From Theobroma cacao (lineage: Eukaryota; Streptophyta; Magnoliopsida; Malvales; Malvaceae), in the NCBI RefSeq assembly GCF_000208745.1, contig NC_030850.1, forward strand, positions 19,908,727 to 19,972,726: DNA of 64,000 nt, read 5' to 3'. A model generated the notes under the pieces. It saw only the letters and a program-made list of their open reading frames with translations, had not been told where the DNA came from and did not search any database. Shown piece by piece: positions 11,126-24,600 of this stretch. Each line of letters begins with the position of its first letter. Within the stretch, counting starts at the first letter, position 1. The position numbers and the translations under genes are program-made.

Positions 11126-14096
11126 TGTAATACCTCGTACTTTGATATTGCGACTAATAAAGCTTATCAGATACTAATTGAGGTTAATTATAATGTTTAA
11201 AAATGATGAAAGATGAAAGGAATAGTTTGAGATAAAATATTCTGTACGCGAGGAAATAATAATAAAATAATAATATTTTTATCGAGGAAGAATTTACGAG
11301 ATAAGAAGTGATTCGGAAGTGAATTAAGGCATAATAAGGTATTTTGGGTACCAAGGAGACAAGAGGAAATTTTTGGAATAAAACAATATTAAAATATTAA
11401 TATTTTATTCAGTGTCGAAAATTTCCATGAAGAAGGAGTATTTGGTAAATCTAAGTGGGGGAGAAGAAGAACGAGAAAATTTGAGAGAAAAATGATGTTA
11501 ATGGGGCCCGGTGTCTTTATTAAATAAAGATAGCGTAGGTAAATAAACATTTTAAATATTATGGGGACACTGCGTTGGAGTACAAACTTTATACTTCATT
11601 TGTGCATGTGTAAAAGAAGGTAATAGAAGGAAATTGTAGTTAAATGAGTGTTGGGAGGACTAAATTAAGAAGGGAAGAAACTTAGAGGGTAAAACGGTAA
11701 TTTTGCATAAAGTTTGGTCAAATCGTCCTTATCTTCCCAACAAGATATTTACTCCTTCATTCTTGAAGCTTGCAACGCCATCTTTTCATTCTTCCCCATG
11801 GAAAGTTAATTTTCTTCCATTTTCTTTCCCTGTTTTTTTTTCATTTCCTTTCTCTTCTTGCTTCTTCCTTCTCCCAACTCCTTGTGCACCAAAGTTATAA
11901 CTTCTAACCCCAATTTCCAGCACATCTAAACCCTAGGAGAAGAATAAGGAAAAAGAGAGAAAGTAAGACAAAAAGCTTGGTTTTCTAATTCAAGAAACAT
12001 AAGGTAAGGATTTTGTGTTTTTAAGCTCATGGTTGGTTAAATCCTTGGAAAAATAATGAGTGAATCATTTTGTGGCACCTATGGTGGCTATGGGTGTGAG
12101 GGAATTATTAATTTTGTTGGGTGAAATCCAAACTAAAACCAAGTGGTAAGCTTCATGCTATAGTTTGAATCCTATGATTGGTTTACTATGGTGAAAATGA
12201 TTGTGTGCAATATGTAGTATTATTGTGGTGTCATGGGTATGGTTGGAAGGCAATTAGATTAATTGAAAGTTTGGAAAATAAATAAATTGTGTGGATATAT
12301 GTGTTGTTAGGAAAAGCTTAAAAAGGTTTTGGATGTTGGTGCGTAGGAATGGATATTGATGTTATGCTTGGTGGCAACATGTAAATGAGAGTAGTGTTAC
12401 ATGTAAACTTAGAAAGCATTTGATGGAAGTAAATTTGTAGTTGCTACCATATGTTAGGTAACTGTTGTGGAAATGATGGTTAAACTTGATAAATATCCTT
12501 AGACAAGATTAATATATGTGTTAGAGTTATAAATAAGTTGTCGGTATCTATAATCTAAAGAATTACGCAAGTAAAGGATAAAAGCAACTTTGGGGAAAAT
12601 GTGTCAAGATATAAGTTAGTTGAATAAGGATTCGTGATTGAAGGAAAAAGAAAAGTAGGAATGATGTACACTAAAGGTATTGCATTTGAATTGTTGCTAG
12701 GAAATACAAAGGTAAAGTTAGAGTACGGTGATGGTGTGTCGGAGGAAATAACAAGCGACTTGCAAGTAGGAATTGCTAGATACGCCTTCGAACAAATAGC
12801 GATGTAATATCCCGCTATCGTAAGGTAGTGAACTTGCATTTAAAATGTTTTGAAAAATGCATTGGTATTTGGATGAAGTACGTGAATGATTTTTATTTGA
12901 TTTTTCCTTGAAGATTATGCATAGGAACAAGCCTTTATTAAAATGTTTCATGTTGTGAGTGCGCAATATGATGAATCCTTGTGCCCTTATATGATGTTGA
13001 TATATATATATGTTGTGTATTGATAGTTAATATTATGTAATAAATAGAACCGTTCATGTGCACGATATGGGGGGATGCACATGCCTGTGATGATGGGGTG
13101 TGGGAGTGTGGATGATGTTATTGCTTGTGCACGATGTGGGGGGATGCACATGATGATATTGCTTGTGCATGATGTGGGGGGATGCACACGATATGGGGGG
13201 ATGCACATGAGCTGGGTGAGATGGTGGTGTATGTGCTTATATATATATTTACTATATAGAGATGTTTAGATTTAATATGTGATTGCATTGACTACTGAAA
13301 ACTTTCGTATTGTCAATGTGTTCAATTTAATGTGCAATGTGGCATGAGTGGATTTTCCCGGTGGCAGTGAAAGCCCCTTGGATTTTATCTGGCCAGAATT
13401 TCTTTTCAGCGAGAATGCCTTTTTGCTTAGGTGAGAGTCAATCTATTATGCTTGACTTGCTTGAATTCTACTAAAGTTTTCACTTCTCAACTTCTTTATT
13501 GTTCATGAGTCTTTCGTCATCAAGTGACTAAACTACCAAGGGTTTGAATAAGGGGTTTTTTTTTACCAAGAATTAAACTAAATTGCATTGTTTTTGAACT
13601 TAAGTGCATCATGATTTCTAAACTTTCCTTAACGTTGCTTGTTCCCTTCCTATGTTCACTCACTGAGTTTGTACTCACGTTTTTAAACTTCATGTTTTAG
13701 GTGTCCTGAGTTAAAGGTGATTAGATCCTAGGACGAGGTGCTACTCCCTATCCATTGCTCTGTAGGTTTACCATGACATTAAATGTTAGCAACCGTACCC
13801 AAAGTCACTCTGCTGACGGTCAAGTTCTAATTGCGTGTATATGAATACTTGTTGTGAAATGCTAAGATTCATTTGTCAAACTATATATGTGTATTATGGT
13901 TGATGATGCCATTCTGAATGCATAGTTGGGTTTTATGAATTGTTTTCAAAGGAACTATATTTGAGCGCTACAAATTTTGAATTTTAAAGGAGTATGGATT
14001 AATGTATAAGATTATATAAATAGGCTTGCTTGGGCTTAGTGGGTTGAGCCTATTATGCCCGTACGCCATTCATGGCCCAGAAGTTGGGTTGTGACA
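11126..14096 (+). mobile_element. 3' LTR, long-LTR family (beta 5' module, alpha 3' module)
   Basis: Starts TGTAATACCTCG and ends GGGTTGTGACA, 3.0 kb. The 5' half (to about 12825) matches the beta-type LTR at 50523. From ACTTGCATTTAAAATG onward (12831) it matches alpha-type LTRs. Within it are a GTGCAC minisatellite (13040-13225), the conserved block TTGCTTGTTCCC with an acceptor-like TTTTAG (13640-13700), and TGGGC-rich DNA at the end. It is preceded by a polypurine tract, so it is a 3' LTR. Confidence 0.8.
13040..13225 (+). repeat. LTR minisatellite, GTGCACGATGTGGGG type
   Basis: About four to five imperfect units of 25-40 bases containing TGTGCACGATGTGGGG and ATGCACATGATG. Each unit carries inverted TGTGCA/TGCACA ends. 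Frames through this array give repetitive peptides and are not genes. Confidence 0.8.
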
Positions 14097-17000
14097 AAAG
14101 GTCACATGGTAAATAAGGAAAAGTTTGAAGATTCATTTGCAATTTTGATATTTGAAGTTAAAAAGAGGAATTCCCTAATCAAGGAAGGCTAGGTTATGAG
14201 TAATATGAGATGTACATGTGGGTTGGATGGGACAATGAATGAATAGATAAGCGATAAAGTAAAAATAATATAAAGAATAAAGAAATGCAAAAAAAAAGGC
14301 TGACTTGATCAACCGCCCATGTGTAATAAAAGGAGAAATAAAAGTCATGTTAAGGATTGTTTTGAAGGGGGGGTCCGGCCAAGAAAGGAAGGTATAGAAA
14401 AGAAGAGTAACAAGTGTCAAAATTGTCATGTTGGCCCCCCCACATCAAGAGACATTCAGGTGATATTTTTCTTGTCTTCATGCCACAGAAACCGCACCTT
14501 TGGTCATATATAAATGAGGAAAGTCAACTTGAAAGAAGGAGAAAGGAAAAAAAAACAAGAATAGTACATGAGATGTGATCGGGTTACATGAGGGATAATG
14601 CAATAAAAAAATTAAAAAGTAAAAGAACCATAGGAAATAGGCTTTAGTAAGAGCCAAGGCCTGGTCATTTGAAAAAAAGAAAAGGAAGAGAGAAGTCTTA
14701 GAGAGTTAGAAACCCGAGGAGAAGAAGGAAAAAGGAAAGAAATTGATGAAGAAATAAGGTAAAAAGGAAATGGACAAGACACATTAAATAATATTTTAAT
14801 TTTCAATCTCTTTTCTTCTTGTGATGGAACGACACTTTAAGATAAAGATGGAAAGGTCGGCTGAGTGGAGAAACAAAAGAGAAAAAAATGGAGAATTGAC
14901 AAGCAAGTTTATCATTGTCTACCCCCACCATGAAGCAACATCAAATAAAACTTTTCTTTTGTCTCTTTTCTCTTATCATCAGCCATTTAAGGAGACAAAG
15001 AAAAAGGGAGAAAAAGTTGAATTATGAGTGAAAGAAGAAAAGCCGGCCATTTGAGGAAAGAAAGAATATTTTGAAATATTTTAACCGAAAACAAGACAAA
15101 GAGAGAAACAAAAGGGATGATAGAGAGAAAGAAGTTGGTGGTGAGTGAGAGAAGAAAAATTCAACCAAATTTAAGAGAAAAGAGAAAGAAAGAAAGAAAG
15201 AAAGGAAAAGAGAGAAAGCTGGGATTGTGGTGGTTAGCGGATAAAGAGAGAAAGAGCTGGGTTATGGTGGTTGGCGGAAAAAGAGAGAAAGAGTTGGGTT
15301 GTGGTGGTTGACAGAAAAAGAGAGAGAGCTTGGTTTTTGGTGACAAAATGGCTAAATAAAAAGAGAGAAAATTTGAGTTCTTTGGACTGATCTAGAGCTA
15401 ACCAACGGTGGAAATAAAGAGGAGGCTTTAAACCACCGATGGTGCGAGAGAGAGAAAGAGAGCTAGTGCTGTCCATTGGTGCTAGGAAGTAGCCACACAA
15501 GGCTCCGAACAATGCATTCCCAAAGTAGACCATGGGTCTGAAGGAAACTTGGGCCAACCTAGCCTAATTTGGTAAAATTGCTTGGCTCTTTTCCATGGGT
15601 TTGTTGTGAAATTGGACTGTTTGGGGGCGAGCCCATCTTATTTAATTTAACTCTGGTTATTTGGTGATATGAAGTAAATTTAAGTTGCTTTAATACAACA
15701 TTTAAAAAATTCTCTTACGATATCTCATAGGATTAAAGCAAAGAAAAAAATATGAAATGAGTGAATAATGTTTTAAGTAAAGTTAAGAAATTTTGAAATG
15801 GTTCATTGTGAGGAATTATTGTTGTCTGAGGAATCTATTTGCATAAGTTAGTTGGAAGTGTTAAGTTGCATGGTATATTATTTGGAAGAAATAAGGAGGA
15901 ATAATGTGGATGGAAATTTGAAAATAATTGAGTAGATTTGAAATGATTGTAATTGCCGTAAATGTGGTTAATATTATGAAAATATAATATGGATTTAGAC
16001 GGAAGTTGCTTCGAAAGGTTGAAGTAGGCACTTAATATTATAAATAAGTTACCAGTGTTTATAATCTAAAGAATTTCATGAGCAAAGGATATTAGTAATT
16101 TTAGTAAAAAAATGTATTAAGATATGAGTTAGTTGAATATGGATTCATGATAAAATGAGAAATAGAAATGGAATTGATGCACTAAATATATTGAGTTCGA
16201 ATCGTTACTAGGAAGTGCCAAAGTAAAGATAGTGCACTATAGTGGCGTGCTGGAGGAAGTAACGAGCGACCAGCAAGTAGAAATAGAAATGTAGTAATCC
16301 CGCTATAGTGAGGTGAGTGAACTTGCATTACAAAATGTTTTGGGGAAATGCTTATGTGTTTTAATGAATCATTTGGAAATTTTATTTGTTTTTACTTAAA
16401 AATGCCTGGGAACAAGCTTTTGATAAAACATTTTATATTGCGAAATGTGTGATATAATGAATCCTTGTGCCTTATATGATGTTGATATAAATATATATAT
16501 ATGTTGCGTATTGATAGTTAATATTGTGTAATAAATATATGACCGGGCATGTGCGCGATGTGAGGGATGCATATGTCAGTGATGACGGGGTGCTGGGGTA
16601 TGGATAATGATATTGCCTATGCACAATGTGGGGGATGAACACGATGGTATTACCTGTGCACGATGTGGGGTGATGCACATGATGACACCAGCTATGTGCA
16701 CGATGTGGGGGTTGCACATGAGCTAGGTGAGGCGGTGGTGGTGTATGTGCTTGTATATACATATGCTATAGATATGTTTTTATATGCTATAAAAAAAGGT
16801 ATGAAAATAATGTGTGATTGCATTTAATATTGAGAAAACTTGATTGTTGTCAATGTGTTCAATTTAATGTGCAATGTGGCATGAGGGGATTTTCCTCGTG
16901 GTAGTGAAAACCTCTTAGATATTATTTGAACAAAATTTTGTTGCAGCAGGAATGTCATTTCACTACTGTGAGAGTCAATCTTTTATACTTGACTTCATTG

Positions 17001-17620
17001 AATTCTACTAAAGTTTTCACTTTTCAACCTCCTTGTTGTTCATGGGTCTTTTGTCATCAAGTGACTAAACGACCAAGGGTTAGAATGAGGGGTTTTTAAT
17101 AAGAAATAACCAAATTGCATTGTTTTGAACTTAAGTGCATCATGATTTCTAAACCTTCCTTAACGTTGCTTGTTCCCTTCTTATGTTCACTCACTGAGTT
17201 TATACTCATGTTTTCAACTTCATGTTTTCAGCTTCAAGGGTGGTTGGGACGTAGATTGAGGTGTCCACGTGCGTCTATCTTTTGGTAGGTATCTTGGCAT
17301 TCAGTAGTCATATTCCCCATTCAGAGTCACTCCGCTGATGGTCAAGGTCTTTGTGTATGCTTAACGTGAATTGTTAAGATACATTTGACAAGCTATTTGT
17401 GTATATTTTGAATTGTGATGCCAATGTGAGCTTTCACTTAGGTTCTATGAATTATGTTTAAAGAAATTGACATTGGGACACTATTAAGCATAGATCTTAA
17501 AGAAACATGATAGATGGATGGACTAATGTACAAGTGCATATAGAAAGGCTTGCTTGGGCCTAGTGGGCTGTGCCTATTGGGTCCTTACGTCGGTCATAGC
17601 CCGAGAATTGGGCTATGACA
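14097..17620 (+). mobile_element. LTR of the same family, 5' end missing
   Basis: Begins at AAAGGTCACATGGTAAATAAGG, which matches the sister LTR at about 51090, roughly 570 bases inside that LTR. It ends GGGCTATGACA. The abrupt start directly after the LTR ending at 14096 suggests that element inserted here, leaving the 5' part to the left of the window. It holds GA-rich DNA with a (GAAA)n run (15180-15210), a GTGCAC minisatellite (16540-16725), a donor-like AGGTGAGTGA at 16311-16320, and a TTTTCAG acceptor-like site near 17231. Confidence 0.75.
16540..16725 (+). repeat. LTR minisatellite, GTGCACGATGTGGGG type
   Basis: About four to five diverged units with GTGCACGATGTGGGGG and TGCACATGA. 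Same place in the LTR as 13040-13225, but different unit number and order. Confidence 0.75.
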
Positions 17621-17714
17621 ATGTTGCATGGAAAACATCTTTGCATAAATCATTAGAAACCCTTTAATCTTGAAAACCTCTCTAAAATCACTTGAGAAGC
17701 TAATTTTACAACAA

Positions 17715-17860
17715 TTATATTGATACATTCTGGAATGTATCGATACATGCAAGGAATATATTGATACCTTTGAGAATATACATTTCACATAGAATGCCTC
17801 TTTTAGTATTCTATGGAAAATGTATTGATACATACCTCATATGTGTCGATACTTTTGCCA
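17715..17860. repeat. Cluster of ATGTATCGATACAT-like palindromes
   Basis: Four diverged copies, for example AATGTATCGATACATGC. A second cluster is at 19670-19830. Confidence 0.75.
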
Positions 17861-18407
17861 CAAAATCCAACCTTTTAGGCATTTTCTTGAATCAAACTCG
17901 TTCATAAGTCTTTCTAACATTCAGGGATCAGTCCCTAAGCCAAGGTTCTATCTTACCAAGCCAAAATGACCACATGACAGTGTGAATAACATCATCAATA
18001 CTCAAATAATTATAAACTAGGCATTTAAGCATAAATCTTGAAGCATTACTCATTCAATCATTTTTTTAACTCATTAATCTCATTCATCATAACATTCCAA
18101 CTATGAGTGGGTCCGCTCCATTTTGGCGGATTGTGGTTTAACCCCCACTATTTTGGGTTCCTAGCAAGCTTTTATGAATGGCACATCGACCTCATCCACG
18201 ATCTATTGAGTGGTCTTACCCAACTTAGGCGAGTAATGGACAAAGTCCTCGCTAACATCTAGTTCACCTCACGTGAACAATCATCATAGTTGCATGAGTG
18301 GCACTTCGACCTCACCCACGATCATCAAAAGATCTCTTAAGCTTTGGATCATTCTCATCCTTTGCTTGCATCATGAACATATAATATTTCAATAAATCAT
18401 TATCATG

Positions 18408-18700
18408 CTTAGCCTATAGTGTATATAACTATCTCATCATATACATCTCATAATCTCATAGACCTCATAAATCACTCACATGCTTAGTCCATATTGTATA
18501 TGACTCTCTCAACACATACATCTCATGGCATACATTTGATAACCTCATAAATCATTCACATGCTTAGCTCATAGTGTATATGACTATCTCAACACATACA
18601 TCTCATGGCATGCGTTTCATAACCTCATAAATCATTCACATGCCTAGCCCATATAGTACATGATATGCTTAACACATGCATCTCATGGCATACATGTTAT
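18408..18700. repeat. Tandem repeat, about 3.5 units of ~84 bp
   Basis: Units begin CATGCTTAGCYCATA and contain CAACACATACATCTCATGG and CCTCATAAATCATTCA. The first and last units are the most diverged. Confidence 0.85.
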
Positions 18701-19671
18701 AATCTCTTAAATGGAACTCACGCTTCTAACCTTCTTATCATATTACATTGTATCTAACATGTGCATAATAGCATTCATACATTAACCATAGAAATATCTT
18801 GTACTCACACTAGCCCGAAGGCCAAATAATCAAGTGGACTATAAACATGAAAGGGTTTGTACCCCTTGTTGAAAACTAATACATAGTAGTATACTTACAT
18901 ACATAATCAATTTGTAAACAATTTGAAAATCATTGTGTCACATATATCACAATCATTATCAAATCAAGTCATTTGAACATTTCCTTAAAAACTTCATAAA
19001 ACCTTGTAGTTCAAATCCTTTAATAAACCATTTATGAAAATAATTTTTCAACATGCTTAAACAACCCTTTCCATAAAAATCATGCTAACTTTGCATACTA
19101 AAAAACTTGAAAAGGGGTATTCACTCACCTAATTGGAGAGTCGATTCCCAACTCCAATCACAACTCTGTTTCGGCAATATCCATGGAGTTTTCAAGTGTT
19201 CCTATCATAGAACATTTATCACAATCATTTCCTAGAATAAAAATCTCTTAATAATAATTCTAAGTACTTTTGAAACTACTCGTTTTTAGCTAAACTAATT
19301 TTCTAGCTAAAACCCATGCTTAAAAACCCATAAATCTTCCATCTTTATCTTAGGTGAGCTTAGATGCTTAAGAAATCATAAAACCTTTAAACTTCAATCA
19401 CCAACAAAAAATCTAGGCAATAAAACAACTATTTAAGTTCTGTAACCAAAAGATTTAAAACATAAAAATGTCAACTTTTTCCATAAAAACCCAAAACTAA
19501 GCTTTAGAATCATAAAAATGGAGTTTTGAGTTAAAAATGAGTTGGAAGAGCTTAAGGGTTGGGGTTTTACCTTGAAAATGTGGTTAAGGGTTGCCAACCC
19601 TCAAAAAATGTGGTATACTTATAAGCTAGGGTGTGAAAATATGTTTTTACCCTTTTTATTTTTCTGAAATT

Positions 19672-19830
19672 GACAAAATGTATCGATAAATTGGCCCATC
19701 TATCGATACATTTGGTTTTGGAGAAAATGTATCGATACATTATGGGCATATATCGATACATGTTCATCAGAAACCTATTTTGGGCTAAATGTATTAATAC
19801 ATCATGAGCATGTATTGATGCATTTGAGAC
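19672..19830. repeat. Second cluster of ATGTATCGATACAT palindromes
   Basis: About six copies including AATGTATCGATACATTATG and ATATATCGATACATG. Some are decayed to TATTGATGCAT or TATTAATACAT. Confidence 0.8.
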
Positions 19831-20394
19831 AGAATACAGTTTCTGAGACAGGTTACCTATAAAACCTGCCCAACTTATTTATATTAAATATGATTTAAGT
19901 AAATACCCTTATTTTTACTTTTTTTCTTTTTACTCCACATTTACTTAAGATATTTAATGTAAATACACAAGCAAGCCCCCATTTGGATTCAATAAAAATA
20001 TCAAAAAATTCAAATCCAAAAGAATCAAAATCTAAATTTGGTTTCAAGAACAAAATTGGAAAAGCTCGACTGAATTTAAATTTGTAGCTCTCATATACCA
20101 TAGCAAACATATTCTAAAAATTATGAAAAAATTATTTTTGGTCATATAAAAATCAAAGGAATCATCACCAACATTTTTTATTACCAAAAGACTATTCTGT
20201 AGAAATCACATATTTTGATCCCTTCCAAACTTAGAAATTTTTTTGCTTAAAAAATGATAGACAACTAAAAGTGACAGTGAATTCTTTTGAAGGTTAAAAC
20301 TAAATTTGATGGTCAAAACATGTGATTTATGTGCTTACCTAAGGATATCCTAACTTATCCTCTTAGTCAAGATAGGATTTTACAAGTTTTGACA

Positions 20395-20679
20395 TAGATT
20401 TTGCTTTGTATTAATTTTTGATAAATTATTAAATAAATCCATTTGATTGAAAAAAAAAGCAACAAGGAAACACCACTGACTTATTTTTGAAATTATATTG
20501 AGGTACACTATATATAAAACTCTTGTAAACATCTAGTCTAGTAGTACTCCTTTTAATTTTTCCTTTCGGTGAAATAAAAATCCTTCAACTTAATATGTGT
20601 CACTTTTTTTCTGTCTAAAAGGTAATATTAATATTTGAATTGGTTAAGGAAAAGTATATCATAAGGTTGAAAGTTTAAT
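20395..20679. other. Unassigned AT-rich DNA between LTR unit and MULE
   Basis: No ORF, repeat or motif that I recognise. It may be the original target sequence of the flanking elements. Confidence 0.4.
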
Positions 20680-20759
20680 CAAAATACCATCCTCAACTTT
20701 GCTTTAACCATTAATACGTCATGGAGGAAATTGTGAGACATAACCCTCCTCATCCCTAA

Positions 20760-20800
20760 TTCAAAAATGCTCCTCATTATAATTTTAATTGTTTTTACCC
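20760..20800 (+). repeat. Degenerate terminal inverted repeat, left arm
   Basis: Contains GCTCCTCATTATAATTTTAA then TTGTTTTTA. The reverse complement of about 48112-48150 gives a closely similar string around TTAATTGTTTTTAG. Confidence 0.5.
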
Positions 20801-21119
20801 TATTTTTGGCATGACTTGACAACAATACCCTTTAAACAATTTCAAACAAATTAAATGGTCTCGGTTTTCTCTATCCTACCATCCATACAAAAATTTTAAA
20901 TATAAATCTCGATTTCTCTCTATTGCCAAATACTATCTATCTCGTCATCCCAAAAAGTAGAGATGACATCAAGGTATGTGTTTTGGGTTCTTAGGTTTAT
21001 TAATTTATATTCATAGAACCTCAAAGTTGAGGGGTTTGAAATTGATTAAACATATTTGCAAATTAGAACACTGTCTGACTTTGGCAACTTAAAAATGGCT
21101 GCGTGAAAGCAAACCAATT

Positions 21120-21660
21120 AGTTATTAGGAATGACGTTACTAGTTCTTAGGCATTGCATCGCAAGTTTTAGGCATTGCAAGACTAGTTTTTAAGCATTAC
21201 ATGATTGGCTTTTAGGCATTGCATGACTTAATCATTGCGTCTCTGATTTTTAAGCATTGCGTGACTAGTTTTTAGTCATTACATGACTGGTTTTAGGCAT
21301 TGTGTGACTTAAGCATTACGTGACTGAGTTGTAGGCATTGTGTGAAAGGTTTTTAGGCATTGCGTGACTTAGGCATTGCGAGACTATCGTTTAAGCATTG
21401 CATGACTTAATCATTGCATGTTTGATTTTTAGAGCATTGTGTGACTTAGGCGTTATGAGACTACCTTTGAAGCATTGTGTGACTTAGTCATTGCATGTTT
21501 AATTTTTAGGAATTGTGTGACTTAGGCATTGCATGATTGGTTTTTAGGCATTCTGTGAATAAAGCATTGTGTGACTGGGTTGTAAGCATTGCGTAACTAG
21601 TTTTTAAGCATTGCGTGACTGGATTTTAGGCACATTGCATAACACATTTTTGATAAATTG
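21120..21660 (+). repeat. MULE minisatellite, GCATTGCGTGACT units, left array
   Basis: About 25 short units of 17-22 bases, mostly TTTTTAGGCATTGCGTGACT with variants such as GCATTACATGACTGG. The same unit occurs inverted at 43830-44035 and 47370-47790. Confidence 0.9.
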
Positions 21661-21694
21661 ATTGTAACACTTATTTTCTGTTCAATTTCAATGG

Positions 21695-24600
21695 CGTGCT
21701 AAATGTGAAGCTTATGGTTACATACAGTGGTCATTGGGTCGATGGCACTTACAAGGGTGGTGACACATGAGTGAGGGGTGTTAGAAGTGATTTGTTGTGT
21801 TGAGCCTGATGAAGTGGTTAAAAATTTTGTTAGAGTAAACTCACAGAATCACGAAATTGAGCTACATGCATTGCTCAGTCATGCTGTAAGGGTTTCACGC
21901 CCAATTATCAAGGATGATGAAGATTTAGCAAGTATTCTACAAGATGAGAGGGGAATTGTAGTGATTGTAACCATTAAGAAATGACATATAAATGTTATGC
22001 CACATGAACAAGCTATCCAACATAGTAATCACCTAAATCAAATTTATATTGCTTCACAAATACCACACCATGCAACCCTTAACTAACAACAATGACAATC
22101 ACCATCGGCATATGCACATGAGTTTGAGCAACTTAGTACACACATAAGGTGTCTGTAAATGCTATCTACACAATTCCAATCAGCAAGTGCATTGATAACT
22201 TTATGATATAGAGTTATTTGGACTTAATTTTGATAGTAATTTAGCTTAGTTCTTGTAGTAATGCATAGAGATTAGTAGATTTTATTTAATTATTTTAAAT
22301 TAGTTAATTTAGGTGAGTCAATTTAATCTTAGTTAGTTTTATGCCTAAATTGGTGTTAATGTGATTAAGATAGGTTGTTATTGATTTATTTGTGGTTTTG
22401 TAGGTATTTGGTGAAAGAAGAATTTTATTGAAAGGAGAGCAATTTTGAGGTGCAGACTTTCACTGCAAATGTTTTGGTATTTTAGCCATAAGTTTCTCCA
22501 AAAAGCTCCAAATAAAGCAATTCTTTGACCATTAGAAAGATAAGAAAAAAATATAAAACTTTCATGTTTATAAATTTACCCAGTTCTGTGTGGAATATAA
22601 TAAAAAATCTTATCAAAGTTAACATACTGTAGTAGTCCTAGAGCAATTATAATTTCTATTAATTAATTAGGCAAGGCTCTGACCCACAAAGTCTAATAAG
22701 GAAATCCTTATTGGAATTGACTTCTTTCTTTATCCAACTTGGCCTAGCTTCAAAGCCTATAAAAACACCCTTTCGGAATACTTCTAAAAAACAGGAGAAA
22801 AAACGAAAAACACCAGATTGAAAGCTGAGAGTCAAGCAGCAAAGTCATTGAAACTGAGAAGATTTTGAAGGATTCAAGAAGACTTGGAAGATCAAGATTA
22901 TAATTCTTGAGTTTTATCTTTGTTATTATTCTTTTATTTTCTTGGTTTGTTTTTATTGTTTAAACTTAATTTGATAATGATATGTGATTTGATGGGGAAT
23001 TAATTCATTAATCTAAGATTATTATTGAACTCAATATGTAGTTTGAATTATTTATCTCTCTTTTACTTGTGTTTAATAGATTTAAGTTGTTTATTTTATT
23101 CTGTTCTTAATGCTTCTAATTGTCTGATCACCAATTAGATTGAATTGGAAACCTAGATTAAACCTGGACGAAGGAGATTTTGGTAGACCTTGAATAGAAT
23201 AACATATGATCGAATGTACTTAGTTGATTAGGTGGTTTGATTTGTATATAGGGCAGACGTACACCTATAAGCCATACTAGCAAGGATTAGAGCACAAACT
23301 AAATGAATCTTCAATTTAATTTTCATAGACATATAGTAAATTAATTGAAAGAGGTATTTTTATGAGAAACTCGACAGAGACTTGTAAATAATTTAGAACT
23401 TGAGGTTAGCAACTTAATCCATTAAATTGAGTTAAGAGAGAAAGACAATAATCAAATGAAGTATTGAGGGACATTATAATCTTAGGTCTGGTAGTTAAGT
23501 GAGTTTTATTTACTATTGAATTTTGGTTTCAGTTTATTAGTTTTAAATTTTCATTTTTATTTTAATTATTTAGATAAAATTAATGTGTTATAATTTTAGT
23601 AGTTAACAGTAGGAATTGAAAAATTCTCTGTGGGAACGATACTCTACTTCATTACTATATTACTTATTAATAATACGTGCACTAGCGTGAGAAATCAACA
23701 ACATGCATCAAACCAAATAGTTCATCCTTGCCATCGAATGTAATCATCGCCCGAGGCTACAGTAGGTCCATTGCCATTCTCAAACGACATTGTGACAATC
23801 GTGAGCGATAACAATGTATCATACACACATATACTATTGATGGTTTCCAAGGTGGGTACCAAACAATGAGCACGAGGTTAATTCGTGAACTTATGTCCCC
23901 AAGGCTGCAAGGAAATAATGTAACACCATTGAGACCTAAGGAAATAATGGAAGAGAAGAATCACAAGTGGGGATGGCAATGCTTGTATGGTAAGGCCTAG
24001 CAAGTGAAAAAGTATGTGGAGAGTCTTGTTTTCGTTCACCCAGAGGAGTCATTTCAACTCCTACCCTCATATTTCCATATGTTGGAACGTGAAAATTCCA
24101 ATACAGCCACAGGTGTGGTTACTGATCAGGCACAACAATTCAAATATTATTTATGGGCATACGACGAATGTATCTGGGGGTTTAAGGTTGTAATGCAACT
24201 TGTAGTTGCTATTGATGCCACACATTTGAAAGAAAAATTCAAGGGCATTTTGTTTGTTGCTGTCTATAAAGACAGCGAACAAGCGGATCTATCCGATTGC
24301 ATTTAGCATTGACCATGTTAAGGACGAAGAGTCATGGTTGTGGTTTCTTACCCAATTGTGGTACGCGATTGGTTGGCCCTCAATTTGACTACACCCCTTA
24401 GCCCTTGGGCTACTGATCTATTGAGCACATGATTCAATAAAGCATGTCACTTTTCTACACAAGCAATCAATTGAGTGGAGTTCCAAGTTATAAGTGGGTG
24501 TTAAGATAGAGTAGTAAACTTATCCACCAATACGTGTTTATGTAGGGAGTTCCAAGATGATCTAGTCCCCTGCAGCCATGCCATGGTAGCAATAAGGTAC

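Larger units (their letters stand above)
17626..20394 (-). mobile_element. Minus-strand LTR-like unit with TATCGATA palindromes
   Basis: No ORF of note. Read on the minus strand it begins TGTCAAAACTTG (20394 downward). It shows a TATAAGTATA box near 19620, donor-like CAAGGTAAAA near 19570 and AGGTGAGTGAATAC near 19125. Four ~84-bp tandem units lie at 18408-18700. ATGTATCGATACAT palindromes cluster near both ends (17700-17850 and 19670-19830). The left border is set only by the end of the preceding LTR plus a presumed ATGTT duplication, and no matching flank was found. Assignment as an LTR is inference. Confidence 0.45.

Noticed and set aside
16472..16762. 96-residue minus frame, and the similar one at 12987-13208
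   Set aside because: They read through the GTGCAC minisatellites and give His/Pro repeats.
21120..21660. Possible CRISPR-like array
   Set aside because: Short units without unique spacers, plant transposon context; it is a minisatellite.
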